A stretch of 64,000 bases of DNA from Paulinella micropora (lineage: Eukaryota; Cercozoa; Imbricatea; Euglyphida; Paulinellidae): positions 71,001 to 135,000 of the forward strand of contig WBZZ01005554.1 of NCBI GenBank assembly GCA_019918135.1, written 5' to 3'. Under the pieces are notes generated by a model. The model saw only the letters and a list, made by a program, of their open reading frames with translations, had not been told where the DNA came from and made no database searches. How positions within the stretch are numbered: position 1 is the first letter of the stretch; each line of letters starts with the position of its first letter. A program made the translations under genes and the position numbers. Positions 9,782 through 19,227 of this stretch are shown here, one piece after another.

Positions 9782-10014
9782 TTAATCTTTCTTTTTTTTT
9801 TCAAGTTCAAAACAATAATTAGAACAAAACTCATAAGTATAAAATCGGTCGAAACTGTCATCAATCGCCGTAATCTGTCGGTTCGCTAAACATAAAGTTA
9901 GTCCGCACACATAGCAACTATTGAAGTCATACATACGATGATTATATAGATAGTCCATAATGTGTAAACGAACATCGAGCGGTAAATTTTTTATCTTATT
10001 AATTATTTTTTCAT
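9782..10014 (-). pseudogene. small F-box-like, Cys-rich protein (unit B)
   Basis: The N-terminal part reads NLPLDVRLHIMDYLY, close to the LPxxxxxxIxxYL core of F-box motifs. It is followed by C-x2-C and C-x3-C pairs (CYVCGLTLC, CSNYCF) that could bind zinc. F-box-like proteins in large DNA viruses recruit host ubiquitin ligase; that role is only inferred here. It is divergent from the basic SAP-like gene with overlapping promoter space. The unit C counterpart is at 28634-28864. Confidence 0.4.
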
Positions 10015-10025
10015 ATTTATATAAA

Positions 10026-10610
10026 ATGCCGACGGTAAAAGTTATCAGAAAAAAACTGGGGGAAGCTAAGAGACATAAATGTCCTGCAATAAGCAAACTA
10101 AAGAAAGAACAGTTGATTAAACTAGTAGAACACTATGGAGTTGATTTAACAGAAGCACAAAAAAAGAAATTCAAGAAAGCTACACCAAAACCTCCGCCGA
10201 AGTTTAAAGCACCAGGTAAAAAAGAAACTAATATCAAAGTTAATACTATAAAGGTAAAGAAACCAGCAAAGAAAACTAAAAAGAAAGAAGTTGTTGGAAC
10301 GTATGATGAAGAACACAAATTATATCGTCGGCTAGAAGAAAAGGCTGTGAAGATAAGTGGAGAAATAAAAGAAACTATTAGATCACTTAGGAAAATGCCG
10401 ACATATGCTGGATCTGACAAAAAATCTATCGATGAACTCAAAAAGAAATATCAAAATTTCAAAGAGAAAAAAATTGACAAAATTCTCGACAAAATAGTCA
10501 AATTGAAATCAGAAGACACATCATATTATAAACTATTTGATTTCAAACCGCTGGTTAATTATTCAAAAGAATTAGAAGATAAATTTAAACAACAATATTT
10601 AGAACTTTAA
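10026..10610 (+). CDS. Lys-rich protein with SAP-like N-terminus (unit B)
   Basis: It has 195 residues from the ATG after TTTATATAAA. Residues about 18-36 (CPAISKLKKEQLIKLVEHYGV) resemble a SAP-type helix-turn-helix, a DNA-binding motif. A Lys/Pro-rich linker follows, then a helical C-terminal half. Pronounced basic charge suggests a DNA-binding or condensing protein. The 3' end overlaps the convergent charged-protein gene by about 12 bp. The function is not established; the DNA-binding call rests on composition and the weak SAP match. Confidence 0.5.
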   Translation: MPTVKVIRKKLGEAKRHKCPAISKLKKEQLIKLVEHYGVDLTEAQKKKFKKATPKPPPKFKAPGKKETNIKVNTIKVKKPAKKTKKKEVVGTYDEEHKLYRRLEEKAVKISGEIKETIRSLRKMPTYAGSDKKSIDELKKKYQNFKEKKIDKILDKIVKLKSEDTSYYKLFDFKPLVNYSKELEDKFKQQYLEL

Positions 10611-11114
10611 AAACATTTTTGAAATATCATTACTTTCTTTTTTTGACTTTTCCGGTTGTCCTGCGTAAACATTGTCATTAACGCGGCCGGCCTTTTTCCC
10701 CCCTTTCTTCGGCTGAGGCTCCTCCTCGCTTTCCTCGCTTTCACTCTCGCTTTCTTCTAGTTCAGGCAATTTCTTTTTTACCGCTTTCTTCGCCTTCTTC
10801 TGTTTGGTCTTCAATTTCATACCCGCAACACGTCGCGCGACGATATCAACGAAATCCTGTTCAACCTCTTCATCGCTTTCACTGCTTTCCTCGATTGGCT
10901 CACCATCTCTGCCATCTATCATATCCCTCGCCAACTGCTTCTTAGCTGTGTTGTCCATCCGCTGTTCATCGGTCATTTCTTTCACATTCTTAGCCTGTTC
11001 CTCCGCTAGGAGTTCCCTCGCCCTCTCAATCTTTCTCTGCTTAGCCTGTTGCTTCTTTGCCTCCCACCCCTTTTCAAGGTTCTTCATAGCGACCTCTCTA
11101 TTACCTCTCGGCAT
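10599..11114 (-). CDS. highly charged helical protein of unknown function (unit B)
   Basis: 171 residues starting MPRGNREVAMKNLEKGW. The N-terminal half is Lys/Arg/Gln-rich and strongly helical (about 10-60). The middle carries an acidic Ser/Glu cluster, then a basic Lys run, a second acidic Ser/Glu cluster (ESESESEESEEE) and a basic end. No enzyme motif is seen. The alternating charge blocks recall scaffold or core-associated proteins. It is present unchanged in layout in unit C (29448-29963), so it is a real gene. Confidence 0.5.
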   Translation of the reverse strand: MPRGNREVAMKNLEKGWEAKKQQAKQRKIERARELLAEEQAKNVKEMTDEQRMDNTAKKQLARDMIDGRDGEPIEESSESDEEVEQDFVDIVARRVAGMKLKTKQKKAKKAVKKKLPELEESESESEESEEEPQPKKGGKKAGRVNDNVYAGQPEKSKKESNDISKMFLKF

Positions 11115-11183
11115 TTTATGACTTGATTATATTAATATACAAAATAATATTATTTAGTTTTTATTAATTAACAATATATAATA

Positions 11184-14100
11184 ATGTCGCAATTCAAAAG
11201 TTTGTTAGGCTTGTCAGAAATCGCGACAGACAGCCTTTCAATCGCAAACCTCGATTTAACGAACACTAATATTGTCGGCCTTAATACAGACAGAGTTCCA
11301 GAAGATGCTGACCCCGTAAATTTATACTTCACTAATTCAAGATTTGATACAAGACTATCTACCAAGACCACAGACGATATTAAAGAAGGAAAAAATTTAT
11401 ACTACACTGATGAACGATTTGACGCCCGAATAGGAACAAAGTCAATAGATGTTTTAAGTGATGTAGCCATAACAACTGCGGCAGACAATCAACTGCTCAT
11501 ATACAGCACTGGACAATGGCGGAACGCGAATTCTCCGTTTCTTAGGTTAGACGGCGCCGCCAGCATGACAGGCTCCATAAATACGGGAGGTCAAAGCATA
11601 ACAAACGTAAATTTAGTTGATGGTATTGATGTTTCTGCTCTAGATGCTTCTGTCGTCAAACTAACGGGAAATCAATCAATAGCAGGAACAAAAACATTTA
11701 CAGACAAAATAACGACATCGGCGGGAAAACCGATAATCATAGGCAGATCGGCAAAAGGAGTAAATGGGCCAACTGGCGGTTTAGAATTATATGGCAATTA
11801 TGCCGACAATATCGGAGGAGCTCACATACAAGCAATAACCTCAGAAGATGATTATCCGACATTTTCTTTAATTAACACATCGCACGGATCTATATTTATG
11901 GGTTTTGATGCTTATATAGATAATTTTAACTGGAAATCAAGTTATGCGACTTCAAACTTCGCGAGGTTGCTAAAGTTGGAGACTATCTAAGAATTTTTTA
12001 TGATAGCAACCGCTCAGTTGGTAGTGTTGTCCAGTGGGATAATGTAGCAATAACTATTGACACAACGGGACTTTTATACACAAAAGCAATAACAGCAAGT
12101 GGGCTCATAACGGCAAATGCTGGAATTGACATGAAATCACAAAGCATAACAAACGTGGATTTATTAAATGGGCGAGTTGTTTCAACTTTGTACTCAGAAC
12201 ACGACGCGAACAAGGCAAAAGTGTCGGCGGATGGTAGCATAGACACTCACAGCGATGTAATAATAACAACAGCATCCGATAATCAATTGCTCATTTATAG
12301 CACAGGACAATGGAGAAACACGAATTCCCCTTTTCTGAGATTGGACGGCACAGCCAGTATGACGGCAGGATTAAATATGGGAGGATTTTCGATTACAAAT
12401 GTTAATCTTGTTGATGGTATTGATGTTTCCGTCCTTGATACCGCCGTCGTTAAACTAACAGGAAACCAAACCATAGCAGGAATTAAGACATATAGTAGCG
12501 GTCTTGAAATAACAGGAAAGTCAACGAATGCGACAACGAAAGGAACATTCGTGGTTTTTAACTCCACAGCCAATATAGGAACTATCGGATGCCTTGATAT
12601 GAGCACGGGAGTAAATTATAACTTTGAAATAAATGCCAAAAAAATAAGTTTCATTATTGATGGAGCGATTGTTGGATGGGTAAATGCTTCGGGGCTAGAT
12701 TGTAATAGTAGCAAAATAGCCAACCTTGGAACTCCGACATTAGCGACGGACGGGGCGACAAAAGGGTATGCTGATACATTGGACGGACAAAATGTAAAAC
12801 TAACAGGAGACCAAACAATCGGAGGACAAAGACATTTAGTAATATGGTAAACCGCGACACTCGGCATAACATCAAATGACAAGATAACAACGGCATTAAG
12901 CAAACCAATAATCATAGGAAACACACACAAAAGGTACAGGAGCGACAGGAGGATTAGAAATATATGGGACTGATAGTTCAATAATAGGGCCACACACGCA
13001 AATGATAACAATACACTCTCTTTCGGATATAAGTCAGGAATAGCAGTGGGGAGTGCTATAACATGGTCTGAGGCGATGAACATAGATAATGCTGGATTAA
13101 TAACGTCTAAACGTTGGAATAACGACAGCATCAGGTAAGCCGATAATCATAGGCAATACAACAAAATCAGCAAATGGTGCAACGGGAGGTTTAGAATTGT
13201 ATGGAACGGCGAGCAATATAGGAGGAGCGCATTTACAGGCGATGATATCCACAGATGCTTATCCAACATTCCAATTATTGAACTGGGCACATGATAACAT
13301 CAATTTATATTTTGATTGTTATTACAACGGGACGAACATATTATCTTCAAACACGTCATCAAATTTCCAAATAGCGAAATACTTAAACAAACTCAGTTTT
13401 AATTACAAAAATGGGGGAACACTTGGTCAAGCGATAACGATGAGTGAAGCAATGAACATAAGCACAGCAGGATTAATAACGGCTAATGTGGGAATAACGA
13501 CAGCATCGGGTAAGCCAATAATCATAGGCAATACGACGAAAGGAGTGGGATCAACGGGAGGACTAGAGTTGTATGGAACGGCGAGCAATGTTGCGGGGCC
13601 ACATATACAGGCAATAACAACAGCGGATGCTTATCCTGCTTTCCAACAACTAAACTGGTCGCACGACAATATAAACTTAGTTTTGATGCTTATTTTGACG
13701 GCACGAACTGGAAATCAAGCCACAGCGGTTCAAACTTTCTATTACAAAAAAACGGAAGCAGACTTGTTATCAATTATGCTAGCGGGATAACAGCAGGAAG
13801 CAATATAACTTGGTCTGAGGCTATGAATATCAATACTTCTGGAGAAGTAGTCATACCAACAACATCAAGCGGATTTTTAACGATACGAAAAAGACCCGCC
13901 GCCACTAACGACGCACAGCTATATTTTAAATCAGGAGGATATACGAATTATGGAGTGCTGACCGTTTCAACTGGATTGCTCCACGCTTGGACGACTTCAA
14001 ACTCTACCACGACAGAACCATCAGGCAATTATGTTTATATACCACTTAACGGAAATTGGACTTATACTTCGGACAGACGGCTTAAAAAAGATATCGAAAC

Positions 14101-14456
14101 ATTAGACTGCGGGGAAAGTTGTGAGAAACTAATGAAAATAAATTGTTGCTCATATTATTTGAAATCGGACGAGAAAAATGAAAGGAAAAACCACGGATTT
14201 ATAGCAGACGAAGTAAAAAAAAATATATCCAGAATTTGTATCAGAAAGCGGAATGAAATCAGACGACGAAAAAGGCTTTATTGAAGGTATAACATATACA
14301 GACTTCATACCGATATTAGTCAGCGCTTTTCAACACGCGACAGAAAGAATAGTTAATTTAGAAAAAGAAAATAAAACTTTACTTAATATATTACAAGACC
14401 AAGCGAACCAATTAGCAGAAATAAGAGCAGTCGTATTTCCACCTAATGCCTCCTAG
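11184..14456 (+). pseudogene. fibre protein region with Peptidase_S74 chaperone tail (unit B)
   Basis: The region begins after an AT-rich leader (TTAACAATATATAATA). The N-terminal part has NLYYTDERFDARI-type repeats known from phage and viral tail fibres. Two copies of a QWRN-x-NSPFLRLDG...SITNVNLVDGIDVS module (about 11515-11700 and 12305-12490) and several copies of a KPIIIG...GLELYG...HIQAI module follow. The end (TSDRRLKKDIETL at about 14067, then ITYTDFIPILVSAF) is the S74 intramolecular chaperone that trimerises fibres and cuts itself off. It would form the host-binding spike of the virion. The region is broken in several places. Confidence 0.7.
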
Positions 14457-14791
14457 ATTACATCCGCCGCCACCTATTATTGATATGGCGGATGGCGAGA
14501 TGACACCAGAGTTGAAGAACCGCGTGCTAGATGTCCAAATTAAGCAGGAAGAAAAAAAAAATTGACCACGAATACGAGGACAACTGGGACTGTTGTATGA
14601 CTAAGCGAAAAACTGACAGCCGTCTGATTAAATACTTATTTCAAATGGGTATCATTATCGCGATTATAACCCTTTGTATCGTGAGGCTGTCTGAAAAGAA
14701 CTTACCGTGTGAGGTTGCTAACACGTACGTCGGTATTTTAACACTACTTATCGGCATCTGCCTTCCTAGTCCATCTAGTTCAAAGAAGTGA
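14447..14791 (+). pseudogene. small two-TM membrane protein (unit B)
   Basis: Begins at the end of the fibre region. The N-terminus is Pro-rich and then charged. Two hydrophobic segments follow, GIIIAIITLCIV and TYVGILTLLIGIC, with a Ser-rich end. This hairpin topology recalls holin-like or virion membrane proteins, but no family is recognised. The unit C counterpart, at 33299-33643, encodes 114 residues. Confidence 0.45.
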
Positions 14792-14983
14792 TCATTCATA
14801 TAGTTGAGTTTTATACCGAGAGCTATCACCCGCACAGATTAACGGAATAGCTTCGTCAAAACTACGACACATATTATTTCCGTTATTTATGAAAACACAT
14901 TTAAATTTGGTTTCTATTCCCTTTTGGATACAATAAATACAACTTTCATTTTTTTTTCTCGCTGACACGTGAATAGAAATCAC
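14792..14983 (-). CDS. small Cys-containing protein (unit B), uncertain
   Basis: 63 residues with CIYC and two later Cys residues that could form a zinc knuckle. It is antisense-facing between the two-TM gene and the 123-residue structural gene, which leaves little other coding DNA there. The frame is also kept in unit C. No family is recognised, and it could be non-coding. Confidence 0.3.
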   Translation of the reverse strand: MISIHVSARKKNESCIYCIQKGIETKFKCVFINNGNNMCRSFDEAIPLICAGDSSRYKTQLYE

Positions 14984-15042
14984 AGGCAGTCCGAGCAGAA
15001 ATATTAATTAATAAAAAGTTTATGAACATTAGTATAGGCGAC

Positions 15043-15414
15043 ATGGCAGACTATAAATATCAGCGGATTATTTTTCTAAGTAATGATTTTCCAGGAGGGG
15101 TTAATGGTAGCAAGACGTTTGACAAAACCATTCAAATGAACTTTACACCAACCAGAATGAATGTTAAGTTTATCCACTATATGAATAATACGACGGAGAC
15201 GAAAACAAAAATCCTTTATATGGACCGCATTGGAGTTATTGGCACATTCGTTGACAGCAACACGGCAAACATTTCCAATCTCGGTTATAATCTTGGAAAT
15301 ATCGGATGGACTGACGGTCAATACAGTTTTAGAGTGCTTAAAACAGACAGCGGTAATATTGAGACCGACCAACTAGCTGGAAGAATTGTTATTTGTTTAG
15401 AATTTCTCGGGTAG
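15043..15414 (+). CDS. small beta-rich protein, possible virion component (unit B)
   Basis: 123 residues starting MADYKYQRIIFLSNDFPGG. An earlier in-frame ATG exists at 15022, but the later one is the start shared with unit C. The composition (many Thr, Asn, Ile, Val and alternating hydrophobics) suggests a beta-sandwich. It lies between fibre and ATPase genes, which suggests a minor virion protein. No family is recognised. Confidence 0.5.
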   Translation: MADYKYQRIIFLSNDFPGGVNGSKTFDKTIQMNFTPTRMNVKFIHYMNNTTETKTKILYMDRIGVIGTFVDSNTANISNLGYNLGNIGWTDGQYSFRVLKTDSGNIETDQLAGRIVICLEFLG

Positions 15415-15467
15415 ACCCCGCCTTTGAAAAAAATATATTTTAGAATATATAAAAATCTGGAGGTGCT
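15413..15467 (+). promoter_or_regulatory. shared intergenic module upstream of the packaging ATPase (unit B)
   Basis: Stop codon followed by ACCCCGCC, then AAATATATTTT, a TATATAAA box and GGAGGTGC directly before ATGGAG. The same chain of words in the same order lies upstream of the penton gene (18249-18322). It is probably a class-specific promoter and leader; the role is inferred from recurrence. Confidence 0.5.
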
Positions 15468-16292
15468 ATGGAGAAAATTAACGATATTAAAGTTAGACCG
15501 GTTAAGCAAAACGGAGATGGCGACAAGTTGGCAAAAGGATATAAACTATTTGATGAGCCGTACGCCAATATTTTTCTTCTCGCTCGCAAGAAGAGTGGCA
15601 AGACGACAGCACTGTTCGAAATCCTGAAAAGGACGAACGACAAAAAGACCCGCATTGTTATTATTGCCAGCACGATACACAAAGACCACATCTATAAAGA
15701 AATGGTTAAGCACTTCAGGAAAAAGGGAAACCCGATGGCAATATATACATATTTGAAAGTGGATGGATATAGTGTGATTGATTACGAGTTAGACAAGCTC
15801 AATAAACCCGACGAAGAGCAAGAAGAAGGAGAAATTGTTCAAGATGGTAAAGAGGAACCGAAGCCGAAGTTTTTATACTTTGGTAAAGATGGTGAAAAGA
15901 AAAAGCAAGAACCCCCCGCACCCCCAAGGCCGAGTAAATACATTACACCAGAAGTCGTGTTCGTGTTAGATGACCTCGGCTCAGGTTTAAGGGATAAATC
16001 TGTGAGCGACCTGTTGAAAAAAAATAGACACTATAAGTCAAAAGTGATTATGTCTAGCCAGTATCTTAACGACTTACGACCCGAGGCGATTAAACAGCTA
16101 GACTACCTTCTTATTTTTCCTGGTCAAAGTGTTGATAAAATAGAGCTCGTGTATAAACATCTGGACCTCGGCTACGACCTCGACTACTTCATTGAAAAAT
16201 ATCACGAGGCGACGAAAGAGAGGTTTAACTTTTTGTATGTGGATGCGGTTTCGGACGAACTAAGGCAAAATTTCAACAAACAATTTTTATGA
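15468..16292 (+). CDS. FtsK/HerA-type genome-packaging ATPase (unit B)
   Basis: 274 residues. The Walker A region reads LLARKKSGKTTALFE (about residues 33-47) and Walker B is VVFVLDDLGS (about 160-169). SSQYLNDL (about 190-197) fits the sensor region. This is the A32-like packaging ATPase shared by Polintons, virophages and large DNA viruses, which pumps the genome into the capsid. A Pro/Lys-rich insert (about 115-150) lies between the two motifs. The gene is preceded by the shared promoter-like module. Confidence 0.85.
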   Translation: MEKINDIKVRPVKQNGDGDKLAKGYKLFDEPYANIFLLARKKSGKTTALFEILKRTNDKKTRIVIIASTIHKDHIYKEMVKHFRKKGNPMAIYTYLKVDGYSVIDYELDKLNKPDEEQEEGEIVQDGKEEPKPKFLYFGKDGEKKKQEPPAPPRPSKYITPEVVFVLDDLGSGLRDKSVSDLLKKNRHYKSKVIMSSQYLNDLRPEAIKQLDYLLIFPGQSVDKIELVYKHLDLGYDLDYFIEKYHEATKERFNFLYVDAVSDELRQNFNKQFL

Positions 16293-16329
16293 ATTTATTA
16301 TTAATTATTTTTTTTCTATATATTATAAT

Positions 16330-16648
16330 GGTCGTCAAAACAACAAGGGTTGAAGTCATTCCAACAGTTGGAAAAATAACAAGAAACTCAAACACAATGG
16401 CGGGCGGAAAAAAGAAAACTGGTCGCAAGAAACAAAAGGGCTGTGGGCAACAGGGTGGCAAAGTAAATTGGAAGAAGGTAGGACAAGCGATATTGGATGC
16501 TAATAGTTTTATCAAAAAGAATAAATTGGTTTCAAAGGGCGCCACTTTTCTGAACGATATTGGAGTGCCGTATGCTGGTAAGGTTGCTATGGCTGCGGCT
16601 AAACAAGGCTACGGCAAGCAACGAGGCCGTGGTGCGCTTAAATTTTAA
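16330..16648 (+). CDS. basic core/minor capsid-like protein (unit B)
   Basis: 106 residues, with a second ATG at residue 24 (MAGGKKKTGRKK). It is strongly basic, with a Gly-rich GCGQQGGK that could be a site for the element's adenain-type protease, then an amphipathic helix (WKKVGQAILDANSFIKK) and a Gly/Arg-rich end. This layout is found in small maturation-processed virion proteins of adenovirus-like and Polinton-like elements. The leader is TATATATTATA. Assignment is by layout only. Confidence 0.45.
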
Positions 16649-16707
16649 ACCCCCGAAGATAATATTAATCTAAATTTTTAATATTTTTTTACATTAATAT
16701 ATACAGT

Positions 16708-17477
16708 ATGAAGACCAAAGGCGAAAGCAACGACCGCCGAGAATATACAGAACGAAAGATGGTCGGCCATATATCAAAGTAAAAGGAAAACGAGCATATC
16801 TAAACTTTGGAAGTAAGACAAATGACTTATCAACGCTTCAAATTGTTAAGCTGTTTATGAAATACTTGAATAAAACAAAATCAAAGAAACCGTGGCCGAA
16901 CCATAAAGACAAAAGCAAACTGAAAAAAATTCAAAGACTATCAGAGATTGAACAGAACACAAGAATGGCTATTCAAGACCACTTAGATAAACTTAAACAG
17001 GAGAAATATGAGGGTATTGAAGCTATTGATAAAAAAGAAAAGTCCGCTCGGGAGGACCTACAAGCGGAGAAGAAAAGGCAGGAAAAAAAAGACCTCGCCG
17101 ATGCTAAGGACAGACAGGAAGAAATAGACAGGGAAATGAAAAAGGAACAACGACTTATCCAGGAACTAAATGCTGAACGAAGACATAGACAGGGATTATT
17201 AATGGGGCCAATCGCCCCGCCTATGATACGACCACCACCACCGCCACCCCCTGGACGACCACCAAGAAGACGGAGAGGCATAATTGTAAAGGATGCGGAA
17301 GAAGAGGAGAAACATAAGCAAACTAAAAAGGAAAAGTTAATTGATAATATGTTCTCCGAGCCGCTAAAACAGAAACGGCATAGAGCAGGAAAACCTGGTA
17401 ATGACATTGTTGTTAAAAAACTGCGATATATCGGACACAATATTCCAGATATTAAACCAGCAAAAGGGGAAGAATAA
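16708..17477 (+). pseudogene. coiled-coil, Pro-rich protein of unknown function (unit B)
   Basis: The region starts after TTAATATATACAGT. It encodes a basic N-terminal part, a long Glu/Lys/Gln-rich helix predicted to coil (about 16930-17190), a Pro-rich stretch (about 17210-17270) and a basic end. It sits between the core-like and protease genes, so a virion or assembly role is likely but unproven. The copy is broken. Unit C contains only its beginning. Confidence 0.4.
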
Positions 17478-17533
17478 ATTACTCTGAAATGTTGAAAAGA
17501 TAGCTATATACCAGTCCTGTTATAAACGAGGGA

Positions 17534-18250
17534 ATGATGTCGCCAGACCAGGCTTGGGCGTCGTTTGATTTATGGGTAGAAAATGCGGTCCAAAAAAGAA
17601 AAGAATAACAAGATAGAGAAGCCAAAGTAGAAAATCCAGCAGTAGGAAAAAAGGAGTAGAAGAAGTCGGTAAAGTAGAAGAAAAAGTAGAAGAACCGGAT
17701 AGTAATAGCGAAGATTTAGTGAGTGAAACGGAGGACCCTGGCGAACAGTCTGGAATAGGCAAAGGGTTAATGACGAATGAAATAGACGACATAATGAAAA
17801 AGCACGATTGGTTTCTCGGCACGATAGCTAGCGACCAAATCAACCAGTTAAAGCCAGAAAAAAGAAAAAAGTATGGTTTCATTATGAACACAGACCCGAG
17901 CAACAAAAAAGGGCAACATTGGATGGCTGTTTGGGTAAGCATAAACGGCGATAGGAGTGTTGAAATCTACGACCCCGCTAGCAGAATATGAGCCGACTGA
18001 ACTTTTCCAACATCAAATGAAACAGCTGTTAGATAAAAGTCGTCCTGATAGTTATTTATTAATGAAGGTTAATCAAGTTAAACAACAGAGCGACACCTCA
18101 GATACCTGCGGATGGCACAGTATGCGGTTTCTTTTAGAGCGGGCAAAAGGAACACGTTTTAAATTCGCTAGCGGCTGGACTGATTTGAAGGAGAAGGAGG
18201 CAGAGAAGTTGAAATCGCAGAACGGCTACGGCTTTGATACATTCATTTAG
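17534..18250 (+). pseudogene. adenain-type cysteine protease (unit B)
   Basis: The catalytic part shows GQHWMAVWVS (His), EIYDPAS (Asp) and DTCGWHSMRFL (Cys, with the following Trp-His), the order and spacing of adenovirus-type (C5/Ulp1-like) proteases. In Polintons and virophages this enzyme cuts capsid and core precursors during maturation. The N-terminal part is charged and poorly conserved. The region is broken. It ends with the TAGACCCCGCC word that opens the promoter-like module of the penton gene. Confidence 0.75.
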
Positions 18251-18322
18251 ACCCCGCCAGTAAATATTCAAATAAAAAGCAAAAAATATATTTTCCTATA
18301 TATAAACTCAATTGGAGGTGCG
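18249..18322 (+). promoter_or_regulatory. shared intergenic module upstream of the penton gene (unit B)
   Basis: TAGACCCCGCC, AAAAATATATTTT, CTATATATAAA and GGAGGTGC then ATGGAG: the same ordered words as upstream of the ATPase, with a longer spacer. It is probably a late-type promoter. Confidence 0.5.
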
Positions 18323-19135
18323 ATGGAGTATAAGGGCGGGCGAAGTAGTGGCATCTATTACATAAATAGTAAAAATAGGATAAATGGAACCGATAGCGAC
18401 TTTACACACTCTTTGGATTTAAGAGGGCTGGACAATCCAACGCATTGTAAAATACTTCATATCTATGTTCCGAAATCTTATTACTCTGTGGCAAGTCCTT
18501 ACAACACTTTTACTCTGAGTGAAGATGGATATGAGGCGCTCATTACGATACCCGAGGGCAACTACACAATGAATAACTTAAAAAATAAGCTGACCGAGGT
18601 GCTAACAGCAGACAGTCCAAACAACTACGTGTACACAATAACTAGCAACAACACGAATACCGACCCCGAAGACGGAAAGCTATTATTTACAGTAGCGAAC
18701 AACGGAGGAATTCAACCGCGTTTTATATTTGACACAGAAACTCGTATCCACGAAGTTATGGGTTTTGATCGAGACTCAACATATTTCTTCGCTAATAATA
18801 TCATCAAGTCTCCAAACGTCATAATCTTGACTGGCGAAAAAACATTATATCTACAGTCGGACCTCATCGGCGAAGGAGATAACCACGTGCTTCAAGAAAT
18901 ATACACAGCGAATGAAATCCCGTTCGGCTCTGTTATCTACGACGGCTCTGGCAGTGAATACGGAAAACGACTGTCCGCTAATTCAAACAATGTATTTAGG
19001 TTTTACTTAACCGACGAAAACGACCAACCAATAAACCTTAACGGTCTCGGTATTGTAATGGCATTATTGATTTATCGTGAGACGAATTATTTTAATTTAT
19101 TTAGTTCATTTTTTAATTTGTTGAAAAACCGGTAG
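18323..19135 (+). CDS. penton-like minor capsid protein (unit B)
   Basis: 270 residues starting MEYKGGRSSGIYYINSKNR. The N-terminal pattern (a nearly immediate INSxNR, then SDFTHSLDL) and the stretch FTLSEDGYEALITIPEGNYT are typical of the single-jelly-roll penton proteins of Polintons and virophages, where an early beta-strand is followed by a long GNYT-type turn. It lies immediately upstream of the major capsid gene, the usual Polinton/virophage order. The fold is inferred from pattern and position. Confidence 0.65.
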   Translation: MEYKGGRSSGIYYINSKNRINGTDSDFTHSLDLRGLDNPTHCKILHIYVPKSYYSVASPYNTFTLSEDGYEALITIPEGNYTMNNLKNKLTEVLTADSPNNYVYTITSNNTNTDPEDGKLLFTVANNGGIQPRFIFDTETRIHEVMGFDRDSTYFFANNIIKSPNVIILTGEKTLYLQSDLIGEGDNHVLQEIYTANEIPFGSVIYDGSGSEYGKRLSANSNNVFRFYLTDENDQPINLNGLGIVMALLIYRETNYFNLFSSFFNLLKNR

Positions 19136-19227
19136 TAAGGTAATTTAGAATTATTTATTTATTTTTTCTTCTATTAAAATACAGAACCTTTTGAAAATCG
19201 TTTTTGAAAAAAAGCACTTACAAAAAA

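Noticed and set aside
15450-15467. Bacterial ribosome binding site (GGAGGTGC before ATG)
   Set aside because: The surroundings are eukaryotic and the word recurs only in the shared intergenic module; more likely part of a promoter or leader.
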